Shown: in pieces, positions 1-9,658 of the stretch
How positions within the stretch are numbered: the stretch's first letter is position 1
Layout of the letters: every line of letters starts with the position of its first letter
Source of the DNA: Mesorhizobium loti
Lineage (GTDB): Bacteria; Pseudomonadota; Alphaproteobacteria; Rhizobiales; Rhizobiaceae
Assembly (NCBI RefSeq): GCF_001510895.1
Contig: NZ_LPWA01000120.1
Location: 174,001 to 238,000 of the forward strand
Direction of reading: 5' to 3'
DNA: 64,000 nucleotides
Translations under genes and position numbers: made by a program
The notes under the pieces: model-generated
Database searches by the model: none
The model's input: only the letters and a program-made list of their open reading frames with translations
What the model was told of the DNA's origin: nothing

Positions 1-1005
1 CCTTCTTGTCCTGGGTGATGAAGCCAAGCAGCGCCTCGGCATCGGGCAACTCGCCTGGAATGTCGGCCATGCGCCAGGGCAGGCCGACGGCGCGAAGATG
101 CGCTTCCACGCGCTCCGCGTCGTCCGGGCTCGCCAGGTTGAGGCGCGCCGAAAAACGGTGCGCCAGCGCCATGCCGATGGCGACGCCCTCGCCATGGACG
201 AGGCGGGAGCCGTCATAATTCGTGGCGGCTTCGAGCGCATGGCCGAACGTGTGGCCGAGATTGAGCAGCGCCCGGTCGCCGGTCTCGAACTCGTCGCGGG
301 CCACCACATCGGCCTTGGCGCGGCAGGCCTCGGCGATGGCTTCGGTCCGCTGCTCGCCGCCGGCGAATACTTTTTGCCAGTTTTCCTCCAGCCAGGCGAA
401 GAAGCCGGGACGGTCGATCAGGCCGTATTTGGCAAGCTCGGCATAGCCGGCGCGGAACTCGCGGATCGGCAGCGTGTCGAGCACGCCGGTGTCGGCCAGC
501 ACCAGCTTTGGCTGGTTGAAGACACCGACTAGGTTCTTGCCGCGGGCGCTGTTGATGCCGGTCTTGCCGCCGACGGAAGAATCGACCTGTGCCAGCAGCG
601 AGGTCGGCACCTGCACGAAATTCATCCCGCGGCGCACGATGCCGGCGGCGAAGCCGGCAAGGTCGCCGATGACGCCGCCGCCAAGGGCCACGACAACATC
701 GCGGCGTTCGAGCTTGGCGGCAAGCACGCCGTCGACGACCTCTTCGAGATGAGCAAAGCTCTTGGTCTTTTCGCCGGCCGGCAGCGTGATGACGGCCGCC
801 GGGATGCCGCCTTTTCCAGGCCGGCCTTCAGCGTTGCAAGATGCGCGGCGGCGACATTATCGTCGGTGACGATGGCCGCGCGCGTGCCGGGAAGGCGGCC
901 TGCGATTTCCGTTCCAGCGCCGGAGAGCAGGCCGGGGCCGATCAAAATGTCATAGGCGCGGTCGCCGAGCCCGACCTCGACCTTCACCGCTTCGGTATTG
1001 CTCAC
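1..1005 (-). CDS. aroB: 3-dehydroquinate synthase, 3' end cut by window edge, one frameshift
   Basis: Second enzyme of the shikimate pathway: cyclises DAHP to 3-dehydroquinate using NAD and a divalent metal, in the cytoplasm. The N-terminus begins at a GTG (1003-1005) that overlaps the aroK stop as GTGA. After about 65 residues the frame breaks in the short T run at 812-815. Adding one base there restores typical AroB sequence ([20 protein letters not shown] and the metal-binding GHTFGHALE region) down to the left edge. The C-terminal tail lies outside the window. It is the downstream partner of aroK in the usual rhizobial aroKB pair. The break is probably a sequencing error, since both halves are well conserved. 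Confidence 0.9.
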
Positions 1006-1613
1006 GGCTCCACCTCGTCGCTGGTGGTGATCGCGGCGATCCCGAGATGGGAACAAAGCGCGCACACCACCTCGCCGGCAATGATTTCCTTGCGGTCGTC
1101 GCGGGTCGGAACCGTGATGTCGGCCGTGGCATAGACCGGATAGCGCTCGCTCATCAGCCGCTCCAGCACACCGCGCGGATCGGGATTCTTCAGAAGCGGC
1201 CGGTTCTGCTTCTTCGAGACCCGCTCCATCAGGAGATCGAGATCGGCCTTCAGCCAGACCGAGATGCCGTGACCGGCGATCGCCTCGCGCGTCTGCGCGT
1301 TCATGAAGGCGCCGCCGCCGGTCGACAGCACCTGCGGGCCGTTTTCGAGCAGGCGCAGGATCACCCGCTGCTCCAGCGCCCGGAACTCGGGCTCGCCATA
1401 GCGCTCGAACAGCTCCGGCACGGTCATGCGCGAAACGCTCTCGATCTCCTGGTCGCTGTCGATGAAGGGCAGCGAAAGCATCGTCGCCACCTTGCGGCCG
1501 ATCGCCGTCTTGCCGGCACCCATCAGGCCGACAAAAACGATCGAGCGGCTGCCGAGCTGCTCGAGCAGCGCGACACGGCCTTCGTCCGGCGGATTTGCTG
1601 GCAGCGCGTTCAT
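1002..1613 (-). CDS. aroK: shikimate kinase
   Basis: Phosphorylates shikimate to shikimate-3-phosphate with ATP, fifth step of aromatic amino acid synthesis. The 203-residue protein has a P-loop GLMGAGKT at residues 29-36, the substrate-binding DSD at 52-54 and a GGG turn at 99-101, with the usual lid region around KKQNRPLL. It is about 25 residues longer than the minimal family at its N-terminus, as in other Rhizobiales. It is followed by aroB with a 4-base overlap, so the two are translationally coupled. The upstream gene is divergent, leaving about 190 bp for promoters. Confidence 0.95.
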   Translation of the reverse strand: MNALPANPPDEGRVALLEQLGSRSIVFVGLMGAGKTAIGRKVATMLSLPFIDSDQEIESVSRMTVPELFERYGEPEFRALEQRVILRLLENGPQVLSTGGGAFMNAQTREAIAGHGISVWLKADLDLLMERVSKKQNRPLLKNPDPRGVLERLMSERYPVYATADITVPTRDDRKEIIAGEVVCALCSHLGIAAITTSDEVEP

Positions 1614-1807
1614 GCGGAACCCTCTTTGCGCCGTATCGACATCAAAAGCCTGTTTGCGTCAAGCACGACGCCGCAAACCGGCCGGATCGCGCAGCTTTCC
1701 CTTGAGAACCTTCGTCGACAAATCCTTCGACCTTGAATTGGCCGGATTGGCGTCCCATAAGGGCACAGGGTTTGGAATCGCAGAACAAGAAGACGGGCGA
1801 AGACTGA

Positions 1808-1960
1808 ATGCCGACATTGTTTCGCTTTGTCGTGACGCTGGCGGTTCTTGCAGGCATTGCCTATGGCGCGATGTTCGCGCTGGCGATGTTCGTGGAGCCG
1901 AAAAAGGCGGAAATGAGCGTGCGCATTCCCGCCGAAAAGCTCAATCCCAAGAAAAACTAA
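1808..1960 (+). CDS. 50-residue single-pass membrane protein, unknown function
   Basis: A short frame starting at ATG 1808 encodes one hydrophobic helix (about residues 5-27, rich in L, A, V and F), then a short charged tail containing EPKKAEM and ending in NPKKN. The stop is 24 bp before xerD. I recognise this kind of small protein between aroK and xerD in rhizobia but know of no assigned function. The coding frame is clean and the composition fits a membrane anchor with a short polar tail. The role is unknown. Confidence 0.6.
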   Translation: MPTLFRFVVTLAVLAGIAYGAMFALAMFVEPKKAEMSVRIPAEKLNPKKN

Positions 1961-1984
1961 TAGAGAAGAACTGATCCCGGCCAG

Positions 1985-2898
1985 ATGAACAGCGCGGCCC
2001 GCATCGAAGCCTTCCTGGAGATGATGAGCGCCGAGCGGGGGGCGGCCGAGAACACGCTTTCCTCCTACCGCCGCGACCTGGAAGACGCTTCCGAAGCCAT
2101 CGGCGGCGGACTGGCGGGAGCGGGAGCGGCCGACATCCGCGCCTATCTGGACGAAATCGCGGCCAGAGGCTTCGCCCCGACCTCGCAGGCGCGCAAATTG
2201 TCGGCGATCCGCCAGTTCTTCAAATTCCTTTACGCCGAGGGTCTGCGCGGCGACGACCCGACCGGCACGCTGGACAGCCCGAGGAAGGGCCGGCCGCTGC
2301 CGAAGACCATGACCGAAGCCGAGACCGGCCGCCTGCTCGATCGCGCGGCCGAGGAAGCACACGGCGGCACGCCGGACGGCGATCGGCTGGCGGCGTTGCG
2401 CCTGCACGCGCTGGTCGAGTGCTTTATGCCACAGGCCTACGCGTTTCCGAGCTGGTCGGCCTGCCGGTGACGGTGGCGCAGCGCGACGACCGTTTCTTCA
2501 TGGTGCGCGGCAAGGGTGACAAGGAGCGCATGGTGCCGCTCTCGGCCAAGGCGCACGCCGCGATGCGCGCATGGCTTTCGGAACGGGCGGCCAGGCCGGC
2601 CTTCGCCAACAGTCCATATCTGTTTCCCGCGGCCTCCGACAGCGGCCACCTCTCCCGGCAGGTGTTCGCACGCGACCTCAAGGGATTGGCGGCCCGGGCG
2701 GGCATCGCCTCGGCCAAGATCTCGCCGCACGTGCTTCGCCACGCCTTTGCCAGCCATCTCTTGCAGAACGGCGCCGATCTGAGGGCCGTGCAGCAATTGC
2801 TTGGCCATGCCGATATCTCCACCACGCAGATCTACACCCACGTGCTGGAGGAGCGGCTGGTGCGGCTGGTCAACGACCATCATCCGCTTGCCGACTAG
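1985..2898 (+). CDS. xerD: site-specific tyrosine recombinase XerD, one frameshift
   Basis: Tyrosine recombinase that with XerC resolves chromosome dimers at dif. The N-terminal SAM-like core-binding domain (about residues 1-105, with LSSYRRDL and the KLSAIRQFF helix) is followed by the catalytic domain with R in ATGLRVSEL, the HVLRHAFA box, LGH, and the tyrosine nucleophile in TTQIYTHV. The frame is broken near 2419, where GAGTGC should read GAG-ATG-C; one missing base explains it. Length about 304 residues once repaired, normal for the family. It precedes accA and is a housekeeping copy, not a phage integrase. The break is probably a sequence error. Confidence 0.92.
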
Positions 2899-2995
2899 GC
2901 TCATATCGCTATGTGAGGGCGACGTTCCACCGCCCGGAGCCAGCATTTCTAAGGTTCCGCCTGCCATTGCCTTCCGACGGATCGGTCCGCCAAGC

Positions 2996-3946
2996 ATGTA
3001 CAATTACCTCGATTTCGAAAAGCCGGTGCAGGATCTGGAGCTGAAGATCCTTGAGCTGAAGAAGCTTGCCGAAAACGGCGAGGCGGTCGATGTCGCCGAC
3101 GAGATCAACCGGCTGGAGAAGCGTTCACGCGATGCGCTGCGCGACCTCTACAAGGCACTCACCCCCTGGCAGAAGGTGCAGGTCGCGCGCCATCCGGACA
3201 GGCCGCATTGCGTCGACTACATCAAGGGCCTGTTCAGCGATTTCACGCCTTTGGCCGGCGACCGCAATTTCGGCGACGACCAGGCGATCGTCGGCGGCTT
3301 CGCGCGCTTCCGCGGCGAGCCGGTGGCGGTGATCGGCCAGGAGAAGGGTTCGGACACGGCAAGCCGCATCAAGCACAATTTCGGCTCGGTGCGGCCTGAA
3401 GGCTACCGCAAGGCGGTGCGCCTGATGGAACTGGCCGACCGCTTCAAGATCCCGCTGTTGACGCTGGTGGACACTGCCGGCGCTTATCCCGGCGTCGGCG
3501 CCGAGGAACGCGGCCAGGCCGAGGCCATCGCACGCTCGACCTCGGCCTGCCTGGCGCTCAAGGTGCCGTCGATCTCCGTTGTCATCGGCGAAGGCGGCTC
3601 CGGCGGCGCCATCGCCATCGCCACCGCCAACCGCGTCTACATGCTGGAGCATGCCATCTATTCGGTGATCTCGCCGGAGGGCGCGGCCTCGATCCTGTGG
3701 CGCGACACCACCCGATCCAAGGATGCGGCGACCAACATGAAGATCACCGCCCAGGACCTGCTCGAGATGAAGATCATCGACGCCATCGTTCCCGAGCCGA
3801 TGGGCGGCGCCCAGCGCGCGCCGGAAACCGTGATTGCCGCCACCGGCGACCTCATCGCCAAAACGATGAAGGACTTTGCCGGCGCCAACACCGACTTCCG
3901 CGAGCAGCGCCGCGAGAAATATCTGGCGATGGGCCGCAGCCTCTGA
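2996..3946 (+). CDS. accA: acetyl-CoA carboxylase carboxyltransferase subunit alpha
   Basis: Half of the carboxyltransferase that makes malonyl-CoA, the first committed step of fatty acid synthesis; it pairs with AccD. The start at ATG 2996 gives MYNYLDFEKPVQDLE, the normal family N-terminus, and 316 residues, the usual length. Visible hallmarks are the N-terminal coiled helix (LEKRSRDALRDLYKAL), the acyl-CoA-binding stretch LVDTAGAYPGVGAEERGQ and the oxyanion turn GEGGSGGA. An open frame extends upstream to 2801 but that part overlaps xerD and is not family-like. Confidence 0.97.
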   Translation: MYNYLDFEKPVQDLELKILELKKLAENGEAVDVADEINRLEKRSRDALRDLYKALTPWQKVQVARHPDRPHCVDYIKGLFSDFTPLAGDRNFGDDQAIVGGFARFRGEPVAVIGQEKGSDTASRIKHNFGSVRPEGYRKAVRLMELADRFKIPLLTLVDTAGAYPGVGAEERGQAEAIARSTSACLALKVPSISVVIGEGGSGGAIAIATANRVYMLEHAIYSVISPEGAASILWRDTTRSKDAATNMKITAQDLLEMKIIDAIVPEPMGGAQRAPETVIAATGDLIAKTMKDFAGANTDFREQRREKYLAMGRSL

Positions 3947-4156
3947 CCCGGCCCGTGCCTTCAATTGTGGCCAGGATGACCAATTTCGCCACAAAAATGC
4001 CGCCGGATTCGGTTCAATGGAAATCGCCGTGAGGGGTTGGCCGAGGCTTGCGGTAAGGAATTTTCAAGGTTAACGGGCTTACGGTCCTGCAGTGTTCAGC
4101 CTGCTGGCCCGGCCATGCCGAAGCCGTTGGCCCGAGAGAAAGACGTAGCCGCACCG

Positions 4157-5451
4157 ATGTTTGCCAAGCTTGCCCGCACCGGAGTCCTGATTGCCGCGAT
4201 AGGCGTCGCCGGCTGCAATGATTCGTCGATGAAGGACTTCGCGCCGGAAGCCAACAAGCCGCTGCCCGACAAGATCCTTGCCGACATGAAGGCCAAGGGC
4301 ATGGTGCGCACCTCCTCGGTGATGGCGCGCATCTTCAAGGAAGAAGGCAAGCTGGAGATCTGGAAGGCCAAGACCAACGGCCGCTACGATCTCGTCGCCA
4401 GCTACGACATCTGCAAATGGTCGGGCAAGCTCGGCCCCAAATACACCGAGGGCGACCGTCAGGCGCCGGAAGGCTTCTACACGGTGCGTCCGTCGCAGAT
4501 GAATCCGCGCTCGAACTACCATCTGTCCTTCAACATCGGCTTTCCCAACGCCTATGACCGCGCCAACGGCCGCACCGGCGCCAATCTGATGGTGCACGGC
4601 GCCTGCTCCTCGTCGGGCTGCTATTCGATGACCGACGCGCAGATCGAGCAGATCTATGCCTTCGGCCGCGATGCCTTTCAGGGCGGCCAGACCGAGTTCC
4701 AGATCCAGGCCTTCCCGTTCCGCATGACCGCCGCCAACATGGCGCGCTACCGCAACGACCCGAACTACGAGTTCTGGAAGATGCTGAAGGTCGGCTACGA
4801 CAATTTCGAGATCACCAAGGTGCCGCCCAAGGTCGACGTCTGCGAGAAACGCTACGTCTTCAACCAGGTGGCGCCCGAGGGCACGACCTTCGACCCGACC
4901 GGCCCTTGCCCGGCAAGCACCCAGCCCGACTCGCTGAAGACGGCCTATGCCGATTACGAAAAGCGTTACGACGCGGCCTTCAGCTCGGCCGTCAAGTCGA
5001 GCACCCCGGCACCGAAGCCGACCATCGCCGGCATCAAGGAAGCCAGCATCGTTTCCGACTGGTCGAAGCGCCGCGCCCGCGGCGAGCGCGTGCCGATCGA
5101 CCCGCCTTCGATGAATACCGACGGCTCGGTGACAGAGACGACGCGCATGGGCCGCATCGATTCCCCGCTCGGCCGCAAGATGGCGGCGCTCGACGCGGAA
5201 AAAGAGGCCAAGCGCAAGGCCGAGGAGCAGCGGCTGGCGGCGATCGAGGCGGCCAAGGCCGCCAAGGAACAGGCCAAGGCGCAGGCTCTGGCCGAGAAGG
5301 AAGCCGCCAAGCAGGCGGCGCAGCAGCCGGTGGTCACCGCAGGCGCGAGGCGGCGCCGGCCCAGCCGACGGTTGAGACCCAGGCGGCAAGCGCCGACGAG
5401 GGCACGGTGTCGAAGCTGAAGAAGAAGCTGCTCGGCATGTTCGGCGGCTGA
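4157..5451 (+). CDS. L,D-transpeptidase (YafK-type) lipoprotein, one frameshift
   Basis: Predicted periplasmic murein L,D-transpeptidase. The start at ATG 4157 gives a 19-residue lipoprotein signal ending in VAG before Cys20. The catalytic YkuD-type core has the signature VHGACSSSGCYSMTD, where the second cysteine is the expected nucleophile. The C-terminal third is a low-complexity A/K/E-rich helix (about residues 345-395), probably a coiled coil lying along the wall or envelope. The frame breaks near 5343; adding one base gives the tail ending KKKLLGMFGG at 5451. An earlier ATG at 4115 is possible but would bury the lipobox. Confidence 0.82.
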
Positions 5452-5462
5452 GATTTTTTGCC

Positions 5463-5696
5463 TTGCCCAGGCCAGCCACCTACGATCTCAAAGGCCTGAA
5501 CTGCCCGCTGCCGGTCCTCAAGGCGCGAAAACGACTGGCGGCGATGCGGCCGGGAAGCCGACTGTGGCTGGAGACGACCGATCCGCTGGCCGTGATCGAC
5601 ATTCCAGCCTTCTGCGCCGATGCCGGCCATCAGCTGATCGAGACCGCCGCGGTTGCCGGCGGCCATCGTTTCCTGGTCGAGCGCGGCGTGGCCTGA
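5463..5696 (+). CDS. TusA/SirA-family sulfur carrier
   Basis: Small (77 residues) TusA-like protein. These carry persulfide sulfur on a cysteine in a CPxP motif for tRNA thiolation, molybdenum cofactor or other sulfur transfer. The motif LNCPLPVLKARK is at residues 13-24, with Cys15 as the expected carrier residue, followed by the two-helix/four-strand pattern. The only in-frame start near the N-terminus is TTG at 5463, 11 bp after the transpeptidase stop. Which pathway it serves cannot be read from the context. Confidence 0.8.
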   Translation: MPRPATYDLKGLNCPLPVLKARKRLAAMRPGSRLWLETTDPLAVIDIPAFCADAGHQLIETAAVAGGHRFLVERGVA

Positions 5697-5764
5697 GCAA
5701 TTCCAGGAAAAGTGCGCAGCGGTCGGGCTCGGCGACTTCGCCGTAGCCTTCCGTCCGGAATTGC
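5697..5764. repeat. intergenic palindromic repeat (GCAATTCC family), copy 1
   Basis: The arms GCAATTCC at the left and GGAATTGC at the right frame a 68-base unit starting one base after the TusA-like stop. The inner part (AAAGTG, CGGT, GGCTCGGCG) is shared with the partial copy at 9823. A short version is at 49091. Such units are common between genes in Mesorhizobium. Confidence 0.7.
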
Positions 5765-5781
5765 GCAAAACAAATACTGGC

Positions 5782-6891
5782 TTACAGCCCGGCGATCGCC
5801 AGCGGATTGGCTTCGAGCGCCGCCCGGTCCGGCGTGTCGATCGACGGCTTGTTGGTGAAGGCGGCGAACAGCCGCTGGATATAATCTTGCGGCATGTCGA
5901 GCGTGATCAGCACCAGCCGGGTGCCGCGCTCGCCATCCGGCCAGGCCGGCAGCCTCGCCGGCGGATGCAGGATCTTCTGCACGCCATGGATGACCAGCGG
6001 CCGTGATGGATCTTCCTGCAATTCGATCACACCCTTCATGCGCAGCAGCTTCTCGCCATGCGTGGAGCGCAGCAAATCGAGAAACATCTCGATCGCCGAG
6101 AACGGCACCGGGCCGTCATGCACGAGCGAGTGGGAGCGTACGCGGCTGTCGTGGCGATGGTCATGATGATGGTGGTCATGATCATGGCCATCATGGTGGT
6201 GGTGGTCGTGATCGTGCGCTGCCTCTTCGCCGAGCCAGCGCCGCACGTCGGCGCTCTTGGTCTCGGGGTTGTAGAGGCCGCAATTGAACAGTGCCGCAGC
6301 GCCCGTGGCGGGATCGTTGACGTCGAGCAGCAGCGCGCCCGGATTTATCTGATGAAGTCGTGCCCGCAGGATCTCGACATCCCTCGCCGCGGCAAGGTCG
6401 GTCTTGCTCAGCACGATGCGGTCGGCGACCGCCGCCTGCTTCAAAGCCTCGACATAGCCGTCGAGGGTGGCCTCGCCGTTGACGGCATCGACCAGCGTGA
6501 CGACGCCGTCCAGCCGGAATGCCTGCACCAGCGCCGGATGCGCCATGATCGACTGCAGCACCGGTGCGGGATCCGCAAGACCGGTGGTTTCGACCACGAC
6601 GCGCGCAAGCCTGGCGATGCGGCCGGTCTGCAGCCGGTCGACGAGATCGGCCAGCGTATCGACGAGATCGCCGCGCACCGTGCAGCAGAGGCAGCCGTCT
6701 GAAAGCTGGATGATGCCGTCCGAAGCCTGTTCGACCAGCAGATGGTCGATCGCCACCTCGCCGAATTCGTTGATGATGACGGCCGTGTCGGCGAGCGCCG
6801 GATCCTTGAGCAGCCGGTTGAGCAGCGTCGTCTTGCCGGCGCCGAGAAAGCCGGTAAGCACCGAGACCGGAATGGGAAAGATGCCGCTCAT
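5782..6891 (-). CDS. CobW/COG0523 GTPase, putative zinc metallochaperone
   Basis: G3E-family GTPase that is expected to load or buffer a metal, most likely zinc. Residues counted from the ATG at 6891: P-loop GFLGAGKTT (14-22), the metal-binding CLCC motif (Cys67, 69 and 70), guanine-specificity SKTD (162-165) and a very His/Asp-rich linker at about 226-248 before the C-terminal CobW_C domain. A GTG 12 bp upstream (6903) is an alternative start only 4 bp after dacA, so co-transcription with dacA is likely. The histidine-rich loop is typical of zinc-related rather than cobalt-insertion members. No Zur box was recognised nearby. Confidence 0.88.
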   Translation of the reverse strand: MSGIFPIPVSVLTGFLGAGKTTLLNRLLKDPALADTAVIINEFGEVAIDHLLVEQASDGIIQLSDGCLCCTVRGDLVDTLADLVDRLQTGRIARLARVVVETTGLADPAPVLQSIMAHPALVQAFRLDGVVTLVDAVNGEATLDGYVEALKQAAVADRIVLSKTDLAAARDVEILRARLHQINPGALLLDVNDPATGAAALFNCGLYNPETKSADVRRWLGEEAAHDHDHHHHDGHDHDHHHHDHRHDSRVRSHSLVHDGPVPFSAIEMFLDLLRSTHGEKLLRMKGVIELQEDPSRPLVIHGVQKILHPPARLPAWPDGERGTRLVLITLDMPQDYIQRLFAAFTNKPSIDTPDRAALEANPLAIAGL

Positions 6892-6906
6892 CTGCTGGAT
6901 CACCGG

Positions 6907-8071
6907 CTAGTTCGCGGCCTTGGCCGGCTGATCCCCTTGCGCCGCGGCGGAAGCGGTGGAGGCGGGTATGGCGCCGGCTGGCAGCGGCTTGTCGGGCCGC
7001 CAGGTCGGCAGCGGCACGTCGGCATAGTTCTGATCGGTCTGGTCGACGAAGGCCTTCGGCGTCGGCCCAGTGGCACCGCCGAGGCCGACCGCGATCAGCG
7101 TCGGATGGTCGAGCTTCACCTGATAAGGCGATTTCGGCTTGTCCTTGGCGGCAACGGTGGGTGCTGCTTCGGACTGCTCTTCTTTCGTCTTCTTCTTGCA
7201 GATCTCGTCATGCAGGTCGTTGGGCGACAGGGTGTCGCCATAGGGCTTGAGCGCCGCGAGCGTCGTCGAGCCGGCCGCCGGCGTATCGAAACCCTGGTCG
7301 AGCAGCTTGGCTGCAGTCTCCGCGCGGCTGATGGCGGATTTTTCGCCAAGCACCACGGCAACCAGCGTGCGGCCATTGCGCGTCGCCGAGCCGATCATGT
7401 TGAAGCCCGATGAGCAGACGAAGCCGGTCTTCATGCCGTCGCGCCCGGGTAGCGGCCGATCAGGAGATTGTAGTTCGGGAGCGCCTTCTTGCCGACGGCA
7501 AGCCCCTCGATGGAGAACCACGGCGCGTATTGCGGGAAGTCGTTGCGGAGCGCCGTCACCAGGACAGCGAGATCGCGCGCGGTCGTGTACTGGTCCGGCG
7601 AATAGAGCCCGTTCGGATTGACGAAATGCGTTCCGACCATGCCGAGCCTGGCGGCCTCCGCGTTCATGCGGTCGGCGAAGGCGCCTGCGATCCGCCGATG
7701 TTCTCGCCGACGGCCATGGCGATGTCGTTGGCCGACTTGACCAGCATCATCTTCAGCGCATTGTCGAGCCGCATCACCGAGCCCGGCTTGAAACCCATCT
7801 TGCTCGGCGGCTCGCCGGCGGAATGCTTCGTCACCTTGATCGGCGAATCGAGCGCCACCTCGCCGGCGGCGATCGCCCGGAACGTGACATAGGCCGTCAT
7901 CAGCTTGCTGAGCGAAGCCGGATACCAGCGCTTGAAGGCATCCTGGTGCTCCAGCACCTTGCCGCTCTTCAGGTCGAACAGCACCACCGGATTGGCGCGC
8001 GCAGCACCTGAAAGTACCGGTAGCGCCAGCGCCCCCGCAAGCAATAGGTTGAGGAAATGCCTTTGCCGCAT
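6907..8071 (-). CDS. D-alanyl-D-alanine carboxypeptidase (DacA/PBP5-6 type), two frameshifts
   Basis: Periplasmic serine peptidase that trims the terminal D-Ala from peptidoglycan pentapeptides. From ATG 8071 it has a signal peptide (hydrophobic residues 6-23, ARA-N cleavage region), the active-site SLSK (Ser53, Lys56), SAN at 113-115, and further on MKTG. The frame breaks near 7685 and again near 7443; one added base at each place gives continuous family sequence. The C-terminal region is P/A-rich. Both breaks sit in runs of G and C and are probably sequencing errors. It precedes the CobW-type GTPase on the same strand. Confidence 0.85.
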
Positions 8072-8286
8072 GATCAATTCCGAAATCGCCTCTTGCCGTA
8101 ATTGCCGCTGGCTCCGTAAGATTTCGTTACGCGACGGCCAGCATGGTGCGGACCGTCCCTCGATGCGGACCGCATTTATGCGGTGCTATTTACCCTATGT
8201 GACGCCAAAATGGCAAAGCGCCACACAATCACAATTGCTGGGCAACCGACCTGAACCGCCTGCCCCAACAAAGAAATGGACCGATT

Positions 8287-9450
8287 ATGCCAATTCTCAA
8301 CCGTGCCGCGGAAATGCAGGAAGAAGTCGCCGGCTGGCGACGCCATCTGCACCAAACGCCGGAGCTGAACTTCGACGTGTTTCAGACCTCCGCCTTCGTC
8401 ATCGACAAGCTGGAGGCCTTCGGCTGCGACGAGGTTGTGACCGGGCTCGGCAAGACCGGCGTCGTCGGCATCATTCGCGGGCGCAAGGGCGAGGGTCCGA
8501 CCATTGGGTTGCGCGCTGACATGGACGCGTTGCCGATCAACGAGATCTCCGGCAAGTCCTATGCGTCGACCGTCCCTGGCAAGATGCATGCCTGCGGCCA
8601 TGACGGCCATACCGCCATGCTGCTCGGCGCCGCCAAATATCTCGCCGAGACGCGCAATTTCGCCGGCGCTGTGGCGGTGATCTTCCAGCCTGCCGAGGAA
8701 GGCGGCGGCGGCGGCAACGAAATGGTCAAGGACGGCATGATGGAGCGCTTCGGCATCTCGAAGGTGTTCGGCATGCACAATATGCCCGGCCTTCCCGTCG
8801 GCGAGTTCGCCATCAAGCCCGGCCCGATCATGGCGGCGACCGCCGAATTCACCATCACCGTCAAGGGGCATGGCGGCCATGCGGCCATGCCGCACGGCAC
8901 CATCGACCCGATCGTCATCACCAGCCAACTGGTGAGCGCTTTGCAGACCATTGCCTCGCGCAGCACCGATCCGGTCGAGGCCGTGGTGGTGTCGGTGACC
9001 AAGTTCCACGCCGGCGACGCCTATAACGTCATTCCGGAGAAAGCCGAGATCGCCGGCACGGTGCGCACGCTGAAGAAGGAAGTGGCCAGGAAGGCGGAAG
9101 AGCGCATCCGCGCCATCTGCGCCGGCCTTGCGTCGGCCTTCGGCGCGACGATCGAGGTCGACTACGACGCCAACTATCCCGTCACCTTCAACCATGCCGA
9201 AGAGACGGTCTTCGCCAGCGATATCGCCGCCGACGTCGCCGGCGACGCGCATGTCCACCGCGCCATCCAGCCGGTGATGGGCGGCGAGGATTTCTCCTAC
9301 ATGCTGGAAGTGCGCCCCGGCGCCTTTATCTTCATCGGCAACGGTGACTCGGCCGGCCTGCACCATCCTGCCTACGACTTCAACGATGAGGTCATCCCGC
9401 ACGGCATGAGCTATTGGGTGCGGCTGGCGGAGACGGCGCTGGCCGCCTGA
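8287..9450 (+). CDS. M20-family amidohydrolase (hippurate hydrolase / HipO type)
   Basis: Cytoplasmic metallo-amidohydrolase that removes acyl groups from N-acyl amino acids or similar amides. The 387-residue protein has ADMDALPI (Asp80), the metal-binding HACGHDGHTA (Cys103, His105) and PAEEGG (Glu137, Glu138), a family-typical dimerisation domain and the late GGEDFSYML motif. Its exact substrate cannot be assigned; members act on hippurate, N-acetyl amino acids or indole-3-acetyl conjugates. It stands alone between divergent dacA and the tRNA. Confidence 0.93.
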   Translation: MPILNRAAEMQEEVAGWRRHLHQTPELNFDVFQTSAFVIDKLEAFGCDEVVTGLGKTGVVGIIRGRKGEGPTIGLRADMDALPINEISGKSYASTVPGKMHACGHDGHTAMLLGAAKYLAETRNFAGAVAVIFQPAEEGGGGGNEMVKDGMMERFGISKVFGMHNMPGLPVGEFAIKPGPIMAATAEFTITVKGHGGHAAMPHGTIDPIVITSQLVSALQTIASRSTDPVEAVVVSVTKFHAGDAYNVIPEKAEIAGTVRTLKKEVARKAEERIRAICAGLASAFGATIEVDYDANYPVTFNHAEETVFASDIAADVAGDAHVHRAIQPVMGGEDFSYMLEVRPGAFIFIGNGDSAGLHHPAYDFNDEVIPHGMSYWVRLAETALAA

Positions 9451-9581
9451 GCGCCTTTTTGCGGCGGCGGCGAGAGTTCACCTCGCCGCCCGCCGGCTGG
9501 CGTGATCGGGCATGATGCCGGGCGACCGTCAGCAACGCCTCTTGGCGAACCGGCCCGAAGCGTTTATGTGTCTGGCCGCGT

Positions 9582-9658
9582 GGTCCCGTAGCTCAGTAGG
9601 ATAGAGCGGCAGATTCCTAATCTGTAGGTCACAGGTTCGATTCCTGTCGGGATCACCA
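9582..9658 (+). tRNA. tRNA-Arg (anticodon CCT)
   Basis: A cloverleaf folds cleanly. The acceptor GGTCCCG (9582-9588) pairs with CGGGATC (9648-9654, one G-U), the anticodon stem GCAGA/TCTGT closes the loop TTCCTAA giving anticodon CCT, the T arm has ACAGG/CCTGT around TTCGATT, and CCA is encoded at 9656-9658. The 3' half is repeated at 18881-18907. Confidence 0.95.
9620..9646 (+). repeat. left copy of 27-bp direct repeat inside tRNA-Arg (putative att site)
   Basis: The 27 bases from the anticodon stem to the T stem are identical to 18881-18907 in the same orientation. Eight more bases continue the match with two mismatches. Integrases of islands commonly recombine in exactly this part of tRNA genes. 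Inference: attachment-site scar. Confidence 0.65.

Noticed and set aside
1985-2898. Phage or island integrase
   Set aside because: It is a tyrosine recombinase, but sequence and position next to aroK and accA identify the housekeeping XerD; it is not adjacent to the tRNA.
4079-5479. Long minus-strand open frame (466 residues) opposite the lipoprotein transpeptidase
   Set aside because: Arg/Gly/Leu-rich product typical of the antisense of a high-GC gene; the plus-strand protein has clear motifs.
5697-5764. Rho-independent terminator
   Set aside because: The arms are far apart and there is no T run; the shared inner sequence marks a dispersed repeat.
8176-9402. 408-residue minus-strand frame opposite the amidohydrolase
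   Set aside because: Antisense shadow; the plus strand holds a complete M20 enzyme with its metal motifs.
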